Source: Arcobacter iocasae
GTDB lineage: Bacteria > Campylobacterota > Campylobacteria > Campylobacterales > Arcobacteraceae
Reading direction: 5' to 3'
NCBI RefSeq assembly: GCF_042214795.1
Contig: NZ_CP090177.1
Span: 1,798,001-1,862,000, forward strand
DNA length: 64,000 nucleotides
The notes under the pieces are model-generated. The model was not told the DNA's origin and made no database searches. It was given only the letters and a program-made list of their open reading frames with translations. Below, in pieces: positions 25,254-33,751 of this stretch (positions within the stretch are counted from its first letter, which is position 1; each line of letters opens with the position of its first letter). Made by a program: the position numbers and the translations under genes.

Positions 25254-27528
25254 CATTCTCCTTATTTATAATTTCTACTGCTTTTACCATATTTTTCAGA
25301 CTTGGAATTACTTCTTCCCATTTTCTAGTTTTTAAACCACAATCTGGATTAATCCAAAGTTGCTCTTTTGGTAAAACTTCTAAAAGAGCTTTGATTTGTT
25401 TTACAATCTCTTCAACACTTGGAACTCTTGGTGAGTGAATATCATAAACTCCAGGTCCGACTTCTTGTTTATAACCATGTTTTTTAAATATTTTTAAAAG
25501 TTCATTTCCACTTCTAGCTGTCTCTATTGAAATAACATCTGCATCCATGTTTTCTATTGTTTCAATAATATCATTGAACTCACTATAACACATGTGAGTA
25601 TGAATTTGAGTCTCTTTTCTTGCACTACTTACACAAATCTTGAAATCTCTAACTGACCAATCTTCATAGATTTTGATTTTCTCTTTTCTTAAAGGATATC
25701 CTTCTTTAAAAGCAGCTTCATCTACTTGAATTATTTTAATACCTGCATTTTGTAAATCATTTACTTCATCACTAAGGGCAACTGCTATTTGTTTTGATAC
25801 TTCATCTCTTGGTTTATCATCTCTTACAAATGACCAGTTAAGAATTGTAACAGGACCTGTTAACATTCCTTTCATGATTTTTTTAGTTTTACTTTGAGCA
25901 TAAGTAATCCAATCAACTGTCATAGCTTTTGGTCTTGATATATCTCCAAATATAAAAGGAGGTTTGACGCATCTGCTTCCATAACTTTGTACCCAACCAT
26001 TTAAAGTAAAACCATAACCTTTTAACTGCTCACCAAAATATTCAACCATGTCATTTCGCTCAGGTTCTCCATGTACTAAAACATCCAAGTTACACTCTTC
26101 TTGAAAAGATATGCACTCATCAATATAATCTTTCATAGATTTTGTGTACTCTTCTTTTGAGATAGCCTTAGCTTTGAAATCTCTTCTTGATTTTCTTATT
26201 TCATTTGTTTGAGGAAAGGAACCAATAGTTGTAGTAGCTAAGCAGCCATAATTTAATAACTCTTTTTGGATTTTGATTCTATCTTCGTATTTTCCTTCTC
26301 TATTAAATGTTTTAAAGTTTTCAACTCTAGTTTGAACTTCTTTATCATGTATTAAAGGTGAAGATTCTCTGCTTTTGTTTGCATCTTTATTTTTATTTAA
26401 TGCTTCAAGTTCTTTATCATCTAAATTCTCAATTCCTTTATAAAAAACTTTTGCAAGAAGTACTACTTCATCAAGTTTTTCGCAAGCAAAACTCAACCAG
26501 TTTTTAATTTCTTCATCAAGTTTATCTTCATATTTTAGTGTAAAGGGAGTATGTAATAGTGAACAAGAAGATGAGATAATGATTTTATCTTTTTCAAGTA
26601 CTTTTGAAATTTCAGTTAATAAATCAAAAGATTTTTTAATATCATTTTTCCAAATATTTCTTCCATCAACTACTCCTGCAATTAAGTTTTTACCACTATT
26701 TGCGATAATTTCTAAAGAGTCTAAATTTTCACTTCCATATAAAAAATCAAGTCCTAATCCCCAAATTGGAGTATTAACTAATATTTTTGTTGCTTCATTT
26801 GAGTGTTCAAAATATGTAGTTACTATTAGTTTTATATTATTTGTAGTTAAAGACAACTCATCATATGTTGGTTTTATTAGACTTAAAATCTTTGCTTCAT
26901 TATCTTTTACAAAAATTGGTTCATCTATTTGAATAGTTACCACTTCATCAAGCTTTGATAACTCATAAAATAGTTCAACATAAATTGGTAAAATTTTATG
27001 TAATAAGGCAAAAGTATCACCTCTATCCACTCTTTTTGACAAAGCCAAAAATGTAATTGGACCAATAAGATTTATTTTTGTTTTTATTCCCAGTTTTTTT
27101 GCTTCATTGTATTCATTGATTATCTTTGAAGCATTAAGTTTATACTCATCTTCTAAACTAAGTTCAGGAACTATATAGTGGTAGTTTGTATTAAACCACT
27201 TTGTCATCTCCATGGCAACTGAAGATTTATTTCCCCTCGCCATTGCAAAATATAACTCTTCACCTTTTAGGTCTTTAAATCTTTTTGGAATAGCATTTAA
27301 CATAATTGCAGTATCCAAAACATTATCATAAAGACTAAAGTCATTTGAACTTATATATGAAATACCAGCTTCTTTTTGATAGTTCCAATGTCTTTTTTTC
27401 AATTCACTTGCGACTTTTTGCACTTCATCAAATGAGCAATTTTTTGCCCAATAACTTTCTAATACTTTTTTTAACTCTCTTTGTTCTCCAATTCGGGGGA
27501 AACCTACTACATATGTGCTTTCTAACAT
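25249..27528 (-). CDS. metE: Cobalamin-independent methionine synthase
   Basis: Transfers a methyl group from methyltetrahydropteroyl-polyglutamate to homocysteine without B12. The 759 residues comprise the duplicated MetE barrels. The C-terminal half shows TTTIGSFPQTNEIR, the HGEPERNDMVEYF motif, MTGPVTILNWSF, and the zinc ligands in IHTHMCYSEF and NPDCGLKTR. No cobalamin or SAM riboswitch is visible upstream; a small unknown ORF is 41 bases upstream on the same strand. A tandem terminator follows. Confidence 0.96.
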   Translation of the reverse strand: MLESTYVVGFPRIGEQRELKKVLESYWAKNCSFDEVQKVASELKKRHWNYQKEAGISYISSNDFSLYDNVLDTAIMLNAIPKRFKDLKGEELYFAMARGNKSSVAMEMTKWFNTNYHYIVPELSLEDEYKLNASKIINEYNEAKKLGIKTKINLIGPITFLALSKRVDRGDTFALLHKILPIYVELFYELSKLDEVVTIQIDEPIFVKDNEAKILSLIKPTYDELSLTTNNIKLIVTTYFEHSNEATKILVNTPIWGLGLDFLYGSENLDSLEIIANSGKNLIAGVVDGRNIWKNDIKKSFDLLTEISKVLEKDKIIISSSCSLLHTPFTLKYEDKLDEEIKNWLSFACEKLDEVVLLAKVFYKGIENLDDKELEALNKNKDANKSRESSPLIHDKEVQTRVENFKTFNREGKYEDRIKIQKELLNYGCLATTTIGSFPQTNEIRKSRRDFKAKAISKEEYTKSMKDYIDECISFQEECNLDVLVHGEPERNDMVEYFGEQLKGYGFTLNGWVQSYGSRCVKPPFIFGDISRPKAMTVDWITYAQSKTKKIMKGMLTGPVTILNWSFVRDDKPRDEVSKQIAVALSDEVNDLQNAGIKIIQVDEAAFKEGYPLRKEKIKIYEDWSVRDFKICVSSARKETQIHTHMCYSEFNDIIETIENMDADVISIETARSGNELLKIFKKHGYKQEVGPGVYDIHSPRVPSVEEIVKQIKALLEVLPKEQLWINPDCGLKTRKWEEVIPSLKNMVKAVEIINKENE

Positions 27529-27569
27529 TTTATTATCCTTAATATTTTTTATGTTTGTAATTTTGTTGA

Positions 27570-27917
27570 TTAATGAATAATAAGTGGAGGATGAACACCA
27601 GTACGCCTAAAGGCAAAGTGTGTTGAATAGTATGGACATCTTGGAATAAATTTAAAATTTGAGATTGCTAGTTTTGTTTTTAATCTAAAGACACAATCAC
27701 AATAACAAGGTTTTGAATGTGCAGCAAAAGTTGCAGCATTTAAAATGAGTTTTTCTAAAGGAGGGGATTCTTCTTCATCTTCATCACAAAGACTTGAGTA
27801 TATAAAAGCAGTTTTTTTAGACCGTACTTCATTATCATTAAGTTTTTTTGCAGTCGAATAGGCAGTGATTGCTGATAATGAAAAGTAGTTTTTTCTAAAA
27901 CCTTTTAAATGTCTCAA
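27570..27917 (-). CDS. Small Cys/His-rich protein of unknown function
   Basis: A 115-residue frame that I do not recognise. It starts with TTG, eight bases after an AAGGA ribosome binding site, and its third codon positions are A/T-rich as in neighbouring genes, which argues for a real gene. There is an acidic run CDEDEEES (about 49-56), then HSKPCYCDC (about 72-80), RCPYYSTH (about 97-104) and a His-containing end; these could bind metal. It has no signal peptide or membrane helix. It lies 41 bases upstream of metE on the same strand, so a joint transcript is likely. It could still be chance coding in a leader. Confidence 0.5.
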   Translation of the reverse strand: MRHLKGFRKNYFSLSAITAYSTAKKLNDNEVRSKKTAFIYSSLCDEDEEESPPLEKLILNAATFAAHSKPCYCDCVFRLKTKLAISNFKFIPRCPYYSTHFAFRRTGVHPPLIIH

Positions 27918-27980
27918 TTGTTTTTTCCTTTTAAAAAATAGAATATATGTTATTAAAGCTTAATTACAAATAAAAATTAT

Positions 27981-28031
27981 TATGCTAGACTTTCAAAAAA
28001 GAAAAGGGGTAACATACTTTTTTAAAGTATG
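27981..28031 (+). promoter_or_regulatory. Promoter and leader hairpin of trmD-rplS
   Basis: TATGCT at 27981-27986 is a plausible -10 for the rightward operon. The leader then holds a perfect 8-bp stem CATACTTT / AAAGTATG (28013-28031, 3-base loop) ending 11 bases before the TTG start of trmD. Its position near the start suggests a translational or processing role; no terminator U-tract follows. Confidence 0.4.
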
Positions 28032-28042
28032 AAGATAATAAT

Positions 28043-28732
28043 TTGAAATTTACATTTGTAACACTGTTTCCAAATCTTATTGAGCCTTATTTTTATGACT
28101 CAATATTAAAAAGAGCAGTAGATGATAACTTTATATCATATGAATTTTATAATCCAAGAAATTATACAGAAAATAAACATAATAAAGTTGATAAGCAAAT
28201 GGTAGGTGGAGGAGCAGGAATGTTAATGACTCCTCAACCACTTTTTGATTGTTTGGATGATATAAAAATCAAAAATCCTGATGCATATATTATTTTTCCA
28301 TTAGCTGCTGCAAAACAATTTAATCAAAAAGATGCAAAAAGATTAGCAAAGAAAAAAAACATAGTTATTGTAAGTGGAAGATATGAAGGAATTGATGAAA
28401 GAGTTATAGAAAAGTATGCAAATGAGGTGTTTAGTATAGGAGAATATATACTAACGGGTGGAGAATTACCTTCATTAGTCATGGCAGATGCAATTTCTAG
28501 AAATGTTGAAGGTGTACTTGGAAATGCTGACTCTTTAGTGATGGAAAGTTATGAAAATAATCTTTTAGAAGCTCCATCTTTTACAAAACCTGAAATTTTT
28601 CAGAAATTAAGTGTAGTTAAAGAATTTTTAAAGGGAAATCATAGTAAAATTGCCGACTTGAAAAATAATCTGGCTATTTGCAAAACAAAATATTATAGAC
28701 CAGGTTTAATCACGAACAAAAAAACAAAATAG
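28043..28732 (+). CDS. trmD: tRNA (guanine(37)-N1)-methyltransferase
   Basis: SPOUT methyltransferase that makes m1G37 next to the anticodon and prevents +1 frameshifting. Typical blocks are FVTLFPNLIEPYF (about 4-16), VGGGAGMLM (about 54-62), SGRYEGIDERVI (about 111-122) and SIGEYILTGGELPSLV (about 132-147). The 229 residues are normal. The start is TTG. It is followed by rplS as in most bacteria, but rpsP and rimM, which usually precede it, are not here. Confidence 0.97.
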   Translation: MKFTFVTLFPNLIEPYFYDSILKRAVDDNFISYEFYNPRNYTENKHNKVDKQMVGGGAGMLMTPQPLFDCLDDIKIKNPDAYIIFPLAAAKQFNQKDAKRLAKKKNIVIVSGRYEGIDERVIEKYANEVFSIGEYILTGGELPSLVMADAISRNVEGVLGNADSLVMESYENNLLEAPSFTKPEIFQKLSVVKEFLKGNHSKIADLKNNLAICKTKYYRPGLITNKKTK

Positions 28733-28743
28733 AAGTGTGATAT

Positions 28744-28764
28744 CCCGCAACTTGCAAATGCGGG
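28744..28764 (+). promoter_or_regulatory. Hairpin between trmD and rplS
   Basis: 6-bp GC-only-rich stem CCCGCA / TGCGGG with a 9-base loop, in the 55-base gap before rplS. There is no U-tract. The stem stands out in this AT-rich region and ends 23 bases before the rplS start, so it may protect or tune rplS translation relative to trmD. Confidence 0.4.
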
Positions 28765-28787
28765 CACTTTCACCAAAGGGAAATACA

Positions 28788-29144
28788 ATGAAAAATAGAT
28801 ACATTGCGAGCTTTGAAGCAGCGCAAATTGCAGAAAAAGAGATTCCTCAATTTAGAGCGGGTGATACTGTTAGACTTGGTATTGAAATTAAAGAGGGTGA
28901 GAAAAAAAGAGTTCAAACTTTTGAAGGTGTTGTTATTGCAAGAAGTGCTGAAGGTGTTAGTGCTACTTTAACAGTAAGAAAAATCGGAGCTAACTCAGTT
29001 GGTGTTGAAAGAATTTTCCCATTATATTCAGAGTCAATTAAAACTTTTGAAGTATTAAGAAGAGGTAGAGTAAGAAGAGCTAAACTTCACTACTTAAGAG
29101 GATTAACTGGTAAAAAAGCTAGAATTAAAGAGCTTAAAAAGTAA
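28788..29144 (+). CDS. rplS: 50S ribosomal protein L19
   Basis: Ribosomal protein at the 30S-50S interface. The 118 residues match the family, with PQFRAGDTVRLGIEIKEG near 20-37, the RVQTFEGVVIAR segment, and the basic C-terminus RRGRVRRAKLHYLRGLTGK. I use the ATG at 28788 (MKNRYIASFE), preceded by AAAGGG; the frame is open 17 codons further upstream, but that extension covers the hairpin and is not conserved-looking. Confidence 0.97.
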   Translation: MKNRYIASFEAAQIAEKEIPQFRAGDTVRLGIEIKEGEKKRVQTFEGVVIARSAEGVSATLTVRKIGANSVGVERIFPLYSESIKTFEVLRRGRVRRAKLHYLRGLTGKKARIKELKK

Positions 29145-29152
29145 TCTTTTAG

Positions 29153-29179
29153 AGTCGAAGTTTTTACTTCGACTTTTTT
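29153..29179 (+). terminator. Rho-independent terminator of rplS
   Basis: Perfect 8-bp stem AGTCGAAG / CTTCGACT with a 6-base loop, followed by six T. It ends only seven bases before the ATG of the next gene. Confidence 0.92.
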
Positions 29180-29185
29180 ATTCTT

Positions 29186-29710
29186 ATGATTACTTCAAAA
29201 GTCTTAATCCATACAGCCCTTCAACCAGAAGCACAATATTTAATCAACTACTATAAACTTAAACAAGACATTTCTGTTCAAAATTCAAAACTATTTTTTA
29301 ATGATAATATTATTTTAATAGTATCAGGTATGGGTAAAACTAATACTATAGATTCTTTAGAGTATGTATTTGAAAACTATAATATTAAAAAAGCTATAAA
29401 TATTGGAATCGTAGGATGTTGTGATGAAAGTATAAAAATAGGAACACTGTTTTGTACAAATAGATTATTGCCAAATATTAATTTTGCATCAATTACTACA
29501 GTTGATGAGCCTCTTGATAGTGATGAAAACTTAGAAACACTCTTAGTAGATATGGAGAGTTTATATTTTAAAGAAACTTGTTTAAAGTATATAAAAGATG
29601 TATATGTTTTTAAAGTGGTTTCTGATTATTTAGATGTAACAATTCCAAAAAAATCATTTGTTATTGAGCTTATACAAAATAGTTTTAAATCTTGGGGAAA
29701 ATATATATGA
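29186..29710 (+). CDS. Compact nucleoside phosphorylase/MTAN-superfamily protein
   Basis: A 174-residue protein of the PNP/UDP phosphorylase superfamily, shorter than the ~230 of Pfs/MTAN. Matching features are an N-terminal HTALQPEAQYL, the phosphate/ribose region VSGMGKTNTIDS (about 47-58), INIGIVGCC (about 72-80), DMESLYFKE (about 131-139, compare the ribose-binding MEMEA of MTAN) and a catalytic-Asp-type VSDYLD (about 153-158). It could be a nucleosidase or phosphorylase with unknown base. The ATG sits seven bases after the rplS terminator and has no visible ribosome binding site. The 3' end overlaps the radical SAM gene. Confidence 0.7.
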   Translation: MITSKVLIHTALQPEAQYLINYYKLKQDISVQNSKLFFNDNIILIVSGMGKTNTIDSLEYVFENYNIKKAINIGIVGCCDESIKIGTLFCTNRLLPNINFASITTVDEPLDSDENLETLLVDMESLYFKETCLKYIKDVYVFKVVSDYLDVTIPKKSFVIELIQNSFKSWGKYI

Positions 29711-30948
29711 GTATAGAAAAATTCAATGAGCATATTTTAAGAACAAATTATGAAAATTTAAAAGAAAAAAATAAAGAGTTTATAAAAGAGATATATCTAA
29801 AATATCTTTTTTCCTATCAAGAGTTAAAACAACTAATTGATTTTGCGATTGATTTTAATATGTGGAATGAAAAAGAGCTTTATGAAGTTTTTGAAGAGAA
29901 ATATGCTTCAAGAAAAAATGCCTTTAATCACATAAGAAAGATTTGGGATGATTTAAAGAGTTCTTCAAATTCATACAAAACCTTTGATGAAAAAGCATAT
30001 GAAAAACCAAGACGATTCTCTTTTAATGAAATAAAAAAAGAAAGTGTTGGACTTGGTTCTTGTCCTGTTGCTAGTGAAAGTACAAGATGTTGTAATTTGC
30101 TAACTCTTGATGCAGTTCAGTCTTGTGGTTTTGATTGTTCTTATTGTTCTATTCAATCTTTTTACAATCAAGATAAAATAGGTTTTGATGTAAATTTTAA
30201 AGATAATTTAAAAAAATTAAAACTAGACCCAAATTATACTTATCATATAGGAACAGGGCAAAGTTCTGATTCACTTATGTGGGGAAACAAAGATGGTCTT
30301 TTAGATGCATTATTTGATTTTGCTAGAGAAAATCAAAATGTAATTTTAGAGTTTAAAACAAAATCAAACAACATAAAATATTTTTTAGAAAATGAAGTAC
30401 CAGCAAATATAATTTGTACTTGGTCGTTAAATACTCCAACAATCATTAAAAATGAAGAACACTTAACTGCAACATTAGACCAAAGAATTAATGCTGCTAA
30501 GGCATTATCAAAAAAAGGTGTTGTAGTAGGTTTTCACTTTCATCCAATCGTTCATTATGAAAACTATTTAGATGAGTATAAAGAGGTTTTTGATAAATTA
30601 ATAACTGAATTTAATCCAGATGATGTAGCTTTAGTATCCTTTGGAACACTCACTTTCATAAAACCAGTTATAAATAAAATAAAAAGTAGAGATTTTAAAT
30701 CAAAAATCTTACAAATGCCTTTTGAAGAGATAAATAAAAAACAATCATACCCTTATGAGATAAAACAAGAGATGTTTAAATTTGCCTATGACTCTTTTAA
30801 AGCTTGGCACAATAAGGTATACTTCTATTTATGCATGGAAGACCACAAACTTTGGAAAGATTGTTTTGGTTATGAATACTTTTCTAACAATCAAATGGAA
30901 GATATGATGAAGATGTCATACTTAAGCAAAATAAATAAAAGAAGATAA
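29707..30948 (+). CDS. Spore photoproduct lyase-like radical SAM protein
   Basis: A 413-residue radical SAM enzyme. The cluster motif CGFDCSYCS has Cys140, 144 and 147 (CX3CX2C). Upstream LGSCPVASESTRCCNLLTLD and downstream IGTGQSSDSLMWGN and VVGFHFHPIVHYENY resemble the SPL family, whose founder repairs 5-thyminyl-5,6-dihydrothymine in Bacillus spores. This organism is not a spore former, so the substrate is probably another nucleic acid or nucleotide lesion. I start it at the ATG at 29707 (ATGA overlap with the upstream stop, GGGGA before it); an in-frame ATG at 29692 is an alternative. Confidence 0.78.
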   Translation: MSIEKFNEHILRTNYENLKEKNKEFIKEIYLKYLFSYQELKQLIDFAIDFNMWNEKELYEVFEEKYASRKNAFNHIRKIWDDLKSSSNSYKTFDEKAYEKPRRFSFNEIKKESVGLGSCPVASESTRCCNLLTLDAVQSCGFDCSYCSIQSFYNQDKIGFDVNFKDNLKKLKLDPNYTYHIGTGQSSDSLMWGNKDGLLDALFDFARENQNVILEFKTKSNNIKYFLENEVPANIICTWSLNTPTIIKNEEHLTATLDQRINAAKALSKKGVVVGFHFHPIVHYENYLDEYKEVFDKLITEFNPDDVALVSFGTLTFIKPVINKIKSRDFKSKILQMPFEEINKKQSYPYEIKQEMFKFAYDSFKAWHNKVYFYLCMEDHKLWKDCFGYEYFSNNQMEDMMKMSYLSKINKRR

Positions 30949-31707
30949 ATGAATATACTTGAAATAGATAAATTAAGCTTTTCATATGATAAACAAGTTA
31001 TTCTTGAAGATATAAGTTTAACAATAAAAGAGAATGATTTTTTAGCAATAATTGGACCTAATGGTGGGGGAAAATCCACTTTGTTAAAAGCAATTTTGGG
31101 AATAAACAAAGTTAAAAAAGGGAAAATAAGATTTTTAGGTTCTAAGGTTGAAAAAAATATTTCAACAATAGGTTATGTTCCTCAAAATACAAATGTAAAT
31201 GTAAACTTTCCAATTAAAGTAATAGAAGTAGTTATGATGGGACATGTTGGACATAAGCGACCATTACTTGGGTATAAAAAAGAAGAAATAGCTTGTGCTA
31301 TGGGTGCTTTGGAACAAGTTAGTATGCAAGATTTTGCCAATGTAAAAATAGGAACTCTTTCAGGTGGGCAAAGACAAAGGGTAATGATAGCGCGTGCCCT
31401 TTGTGCTCATCCTAAAATTTTACTTTTAGATGAACCAACAGCTAGTATTGATGTTGATGGACAAAAACAAATTTATGATTTATTGAAACTTTTAAATAAA
31501 TCAATTACAATTGTTGTAGTTAGCCATGATATTTCGGTTATTTTGGGGTATGCTTCAAAAGTAGCCCATATAAATAAAAAATTGACTTTTCATGATATCT
31601 CAAATAGAAAAAGTGATATTCCAAATGCTGATAATCATTTTTGTGAAGTTGAAATGCTTCAATTACTTGGAACTAATGTTGGTACTAAAAAGAGTTGTGG
31701 ATGTTAG
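30949..31707 (+). CDS. znuC: Zinc/manganese-type ABC transporter, ATP-binding protein
   Basis: Cytoplasmic ATPase of a metal ABC importer of the ZnuABC/MntABC class. Walker A is GPNGGGKST (36-44), the signature LSGGQRQR (137-144), Walker B LLLDEPTA (158-165) and the H-loop VVVSHDISV (about 186-194). The C-terminal tail ends in KKSCGC, a possible metal-sensing or metal-holding motif. The ATG directly follows the stop of the radical SAM gene. The permease overlaps its end. No solute-binding protein is in this run, so metal identity (Zn or Mn) is inferred from family only. Confidence 0.85.
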   Translation: MNILEIDKLSFSYDKQVILEDISLTIKENDFLAIIGPNGGGKSTLLKAILGINKVKKGKIRFLGSKVEKNISTIGYVPQNTNVNVNFPIKVIEVVMMGHVGHKRPLLGYKKEEIACAMGALEQVSMQDFANVKIGTLSGGQRQRVMIARALCAHPKILLLDEPTASIDVDGQKQIYDLLKLLNKSITIVVVSHDISVILGYASKVAHINKKLTFHDISNRKSDIPNADNHFCEVEMLQLLGTNVGTKKSCGC

Positions 31708-32510
31708 AAGCATTAAATTATTCATTTATTCAAAATGCAATTATTGCAGGATTGTTAGTTAGTATTGCTGCTGGAATTATTGGCTCATTGATTGTTGTAA
31801 ATAGAATGGTATTTTTAGCAGGTGGGATGGCACACACTTCTTATGGTGGAATTGGTATTGCTATTTATTTTGGACTTCCTATTTTTTTAGGAGCTACTGT
31901 ATTTTCAATTGGGGCTGCACTTTTAATGTCATATTTGACCCTTTATCAAAGGGAAAGAATAGATACTTTTATTGGTCTTATTTGGGCTTGTGGTATGGCT
32001 ATTGGAATTATTTTAGTTGATTTAACACCTGGTTATAATGTGGATTTGATGAGTTATTTATTTGGATCAATCTTAGCCGTTGGAAGTGATGATTTAGTTT
32101 TTATGTCAATATTAGTGGCTTTCATAATTGCAATAGTGAGTTTCTTTTATAGGGATATTTTGGCTGTGTCATATGACAGTGAATATGCCTCATTAAGAGG
32201 AATAAATGTAAAAGTATTTTATACCTTGATTTTAGTTTTATCAGCACTAACAGTTGTAATTGCTATAAAAGTTGTGGGATTGATTTTGGTAATTGCTCTT
32301 TTGACGATTCCAATATATATTGCTGAAAAACTATCGAATTCATTATATGGTATGATGGCAATATCAGCTCTTTTATCTTCACTTTTTACGCTAGTTGGAC
32401 TCTATTTATCTTATACATATAATTTAACTTCAGGGGCAACTATAATAATTGTAAGCGCAATGTCACTATTTATGTTTATAATATATAAAAAAATTAGAGT
32501 TGGTGCTTAA
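31701..32510 (+). CDS. znuB: Zinc/manganese-type ABC transporter, permease
   Basis: Inner-membrane permease of the ABC-3 family with about eight helices in 269 residues. Typical features are GGMAHTSYGGIG near residue 37, the SYLFGSILAV region and KVVGLILVIALLTIP near 190. I start it at the ATG at 31701, which has AAAGAG upstream and overlaps the end of znuC; a TTG two codons upstream is possible. It pairs with znuC. Confidence 0.87.
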   Translation: MLEALNYSFIQNAIIAGLLVSIAAGIIGSLIVVNRMVFLAGGMAHTSYGGIGIAIYFGLPIFLGATVFSIGAALLMSYLTLYQRERIDTFIGLIWACGMAIGIILVDLTPGYNVDLMSYLFGSILAVGSDDLVFMSILVAFIIAIVSFFYRDILAVSYDSEYASLRGINVKVFYTLILVLSALTVVIAIKVVGLILVIALLTIPIYIAEKLSNSLYGMMAISALLSSLFTLVGLYLSYTYNLTSGATIIIVSAMSLFMFIIYKKIRVGA

Positions 32511-33118
32511 TGTTACATGAAATAGTTGACTTCATAGTTCAAACAGTTGGAAGTTTAGGTTATATAGGAATATTTATAATGATGTTCCTAGAAAGCTCTT
32601 TTTTCCCTTTTCCTAGCGAAGTAGTTATGGTACCCGCTGGTTATTTAGCCTTTAAAGGCGAGATGAGTATGAGTATTGCAATTATTTGTGGAGTATTGGG
32701 AAGTTTATCTGGAGCTTTGTTTAACTATTATTTAGCTGTAAGATTTGGAAGAAAGTTTTTAATTAAATATGGAAAGTATTTTTTCATAAATGAAGAGACT
32801 ATAAACAAAATGGAAAAGTTTTTTAAAGATCATGGGCATATTTCAACTTTTTCAGGGAGATTGATTCCAGCTGTTAGACAATATATCTCGTTTCCAGCAG
32901 GTTTAGCGAAAATGAATATCTTTTTATTTTCCTTATATACTAGCTTAGGAGCTGCTGTTTGGGTTATAATCTTGGTTTTAGTTGGGTACTTTATAGGAGA
33001 TAATCAACTTTTAATCAAAGAATATTTAAGATATATTGTTATTGCTCTTTTAATAATTCTAAGCATAGTTGCATATTTATATTATAAAAATTATAAAAGA
33101 AAAAATGTAAGCTTATGA
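32510..33118 (+). CDS. DedA/SNARE-associated family membrane protein
   Basis: A 202-residue DedA-family protein with about five hydrophobic segments. The signature regions are FLESSFFPFPSEVVMVPAGY (about 27-46), GALFNYYLAVRFGR and FSGRLIPAVRQYISFPAGLA (about 118-137). DedA proteins are linked to undecaprenyl-phosphate or phospholipid flipping and to proton-dependent drug and pH tolerance. Its start shares a base with the znuB stop, so it is in the same operon. Confidence 0.88.
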   Translation: MLHEIVDFIVQTVGSLGYIGIFIMMFLESSFFPFPSEVVMVPAGYLAFKGEMSMSIAIICGVLGSLSGALFNYYLAVRFGRKFLIKYGKYFFINEETINKMEKFFKDHGHISTFSGRLIPAVRQYISFPAGLAKMNIFLFSLYTSLGAAVWVIILVLVGYFIGDNQLLIKEYLRYIVIALLIILSIVAYLYYKNYKRKNVSL

Positions 33119-33750
33119 AAGTAATAGTTACAGGATACAGTTCAGGAATTGGAAAAGCGATTTCTGATATTTTAAGTAGTAACGGTTTTGAAGTAATAAA
33201 ATTATATAGTAGGTTAAATGATTTTGATTCTTTAGAAAAAGAGATAAAATCTTTACTTAAAGAAAACGATATCAATATTTTGGTAAATTGTGCAGGTATT
33301 GGTATTTTTAAACCTCATGAAGAGATATCATTAGCTAAAATAAAAGAGTTGATTGATGTTAATTTAACAGCACCAATTATTTTATCAAATTTACTCCTTA
33401 GAAGTTTGAAAAAAACAAAGGGGCATATTATAAATATAGCTTCAATAGAAGCTACAAGACATTCCAAGTTTTCAGCACTTTATACTGCAACAAAATCAGG
33501 ACTTAGAGATTTTGGTTTAGCACTATTTGAAGAGCTTAGGCGAAGTGATGTAAAAGTTACAACAATAAATCCAGACCTTACAAAAACAAATTTTTTCGAT
33601 GATTTTAATTTTGAACCAGGAGATAGTAAGAATTCATATCTAATAGCAGACGATATTGCAAAAAGTGTATTAGAAATCATAAATTATAATGGTGTTATTA
33701 CTGATATAACAATTAGGCCTCAAAAACTAGAGATAAAAAAGAAGATTTAA
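33115..33750 (+). CDS. Short-chain dehydrogenase/reductase
   Basis: A 211-residue classical SDR. The cofactor motif is TGYSSGIG (6-13), NCAG is at 58-61, and the catalytic set is Ser110 with Tyr123 and Lys127 (YTATK). It is shorter than FabG at 5.6 kb and its C-terminal substrate lid is reduced, so it is not a fatty-acid reductase copy. The substrate is unknown. It overlaps the end of the dedA-type gene by 4 bases. Confidence 0.85.
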   Translation: MKVIVTGYSSGIGKAISDILSSNGFEVIKLYSRLNDFDSLEKEIKSLLKENDINILVNCAGIGIFKPHEEISLAKIKELIDVNLTAPIILSNLLLRSLKKTKGHIINIASIEATRHSKFSALYTATKSGLRDFGLALFEELRRSDVKVTTINPDLTKTNFFDDFNFEPGDSKNSYLIADDIAKSVLEIINYNGVITDITIRPQKLEIKKKI

Positions 33751-33751
33751 T

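Noticed and set aside
27529..28042. Cobalamin or SAM riboswitch in front of metE
   Set aside because: No B12-box or SAM-type conserved core is visible, and the stretch is better read as a small coding frame plus the trmD leader.
28737..28787. N-terminal extension of rplS to 28737
   Set aside because: It would translate the GC hairpin; the ATG at 28788 has AAAGGG and gives the standard 118-residue L19.
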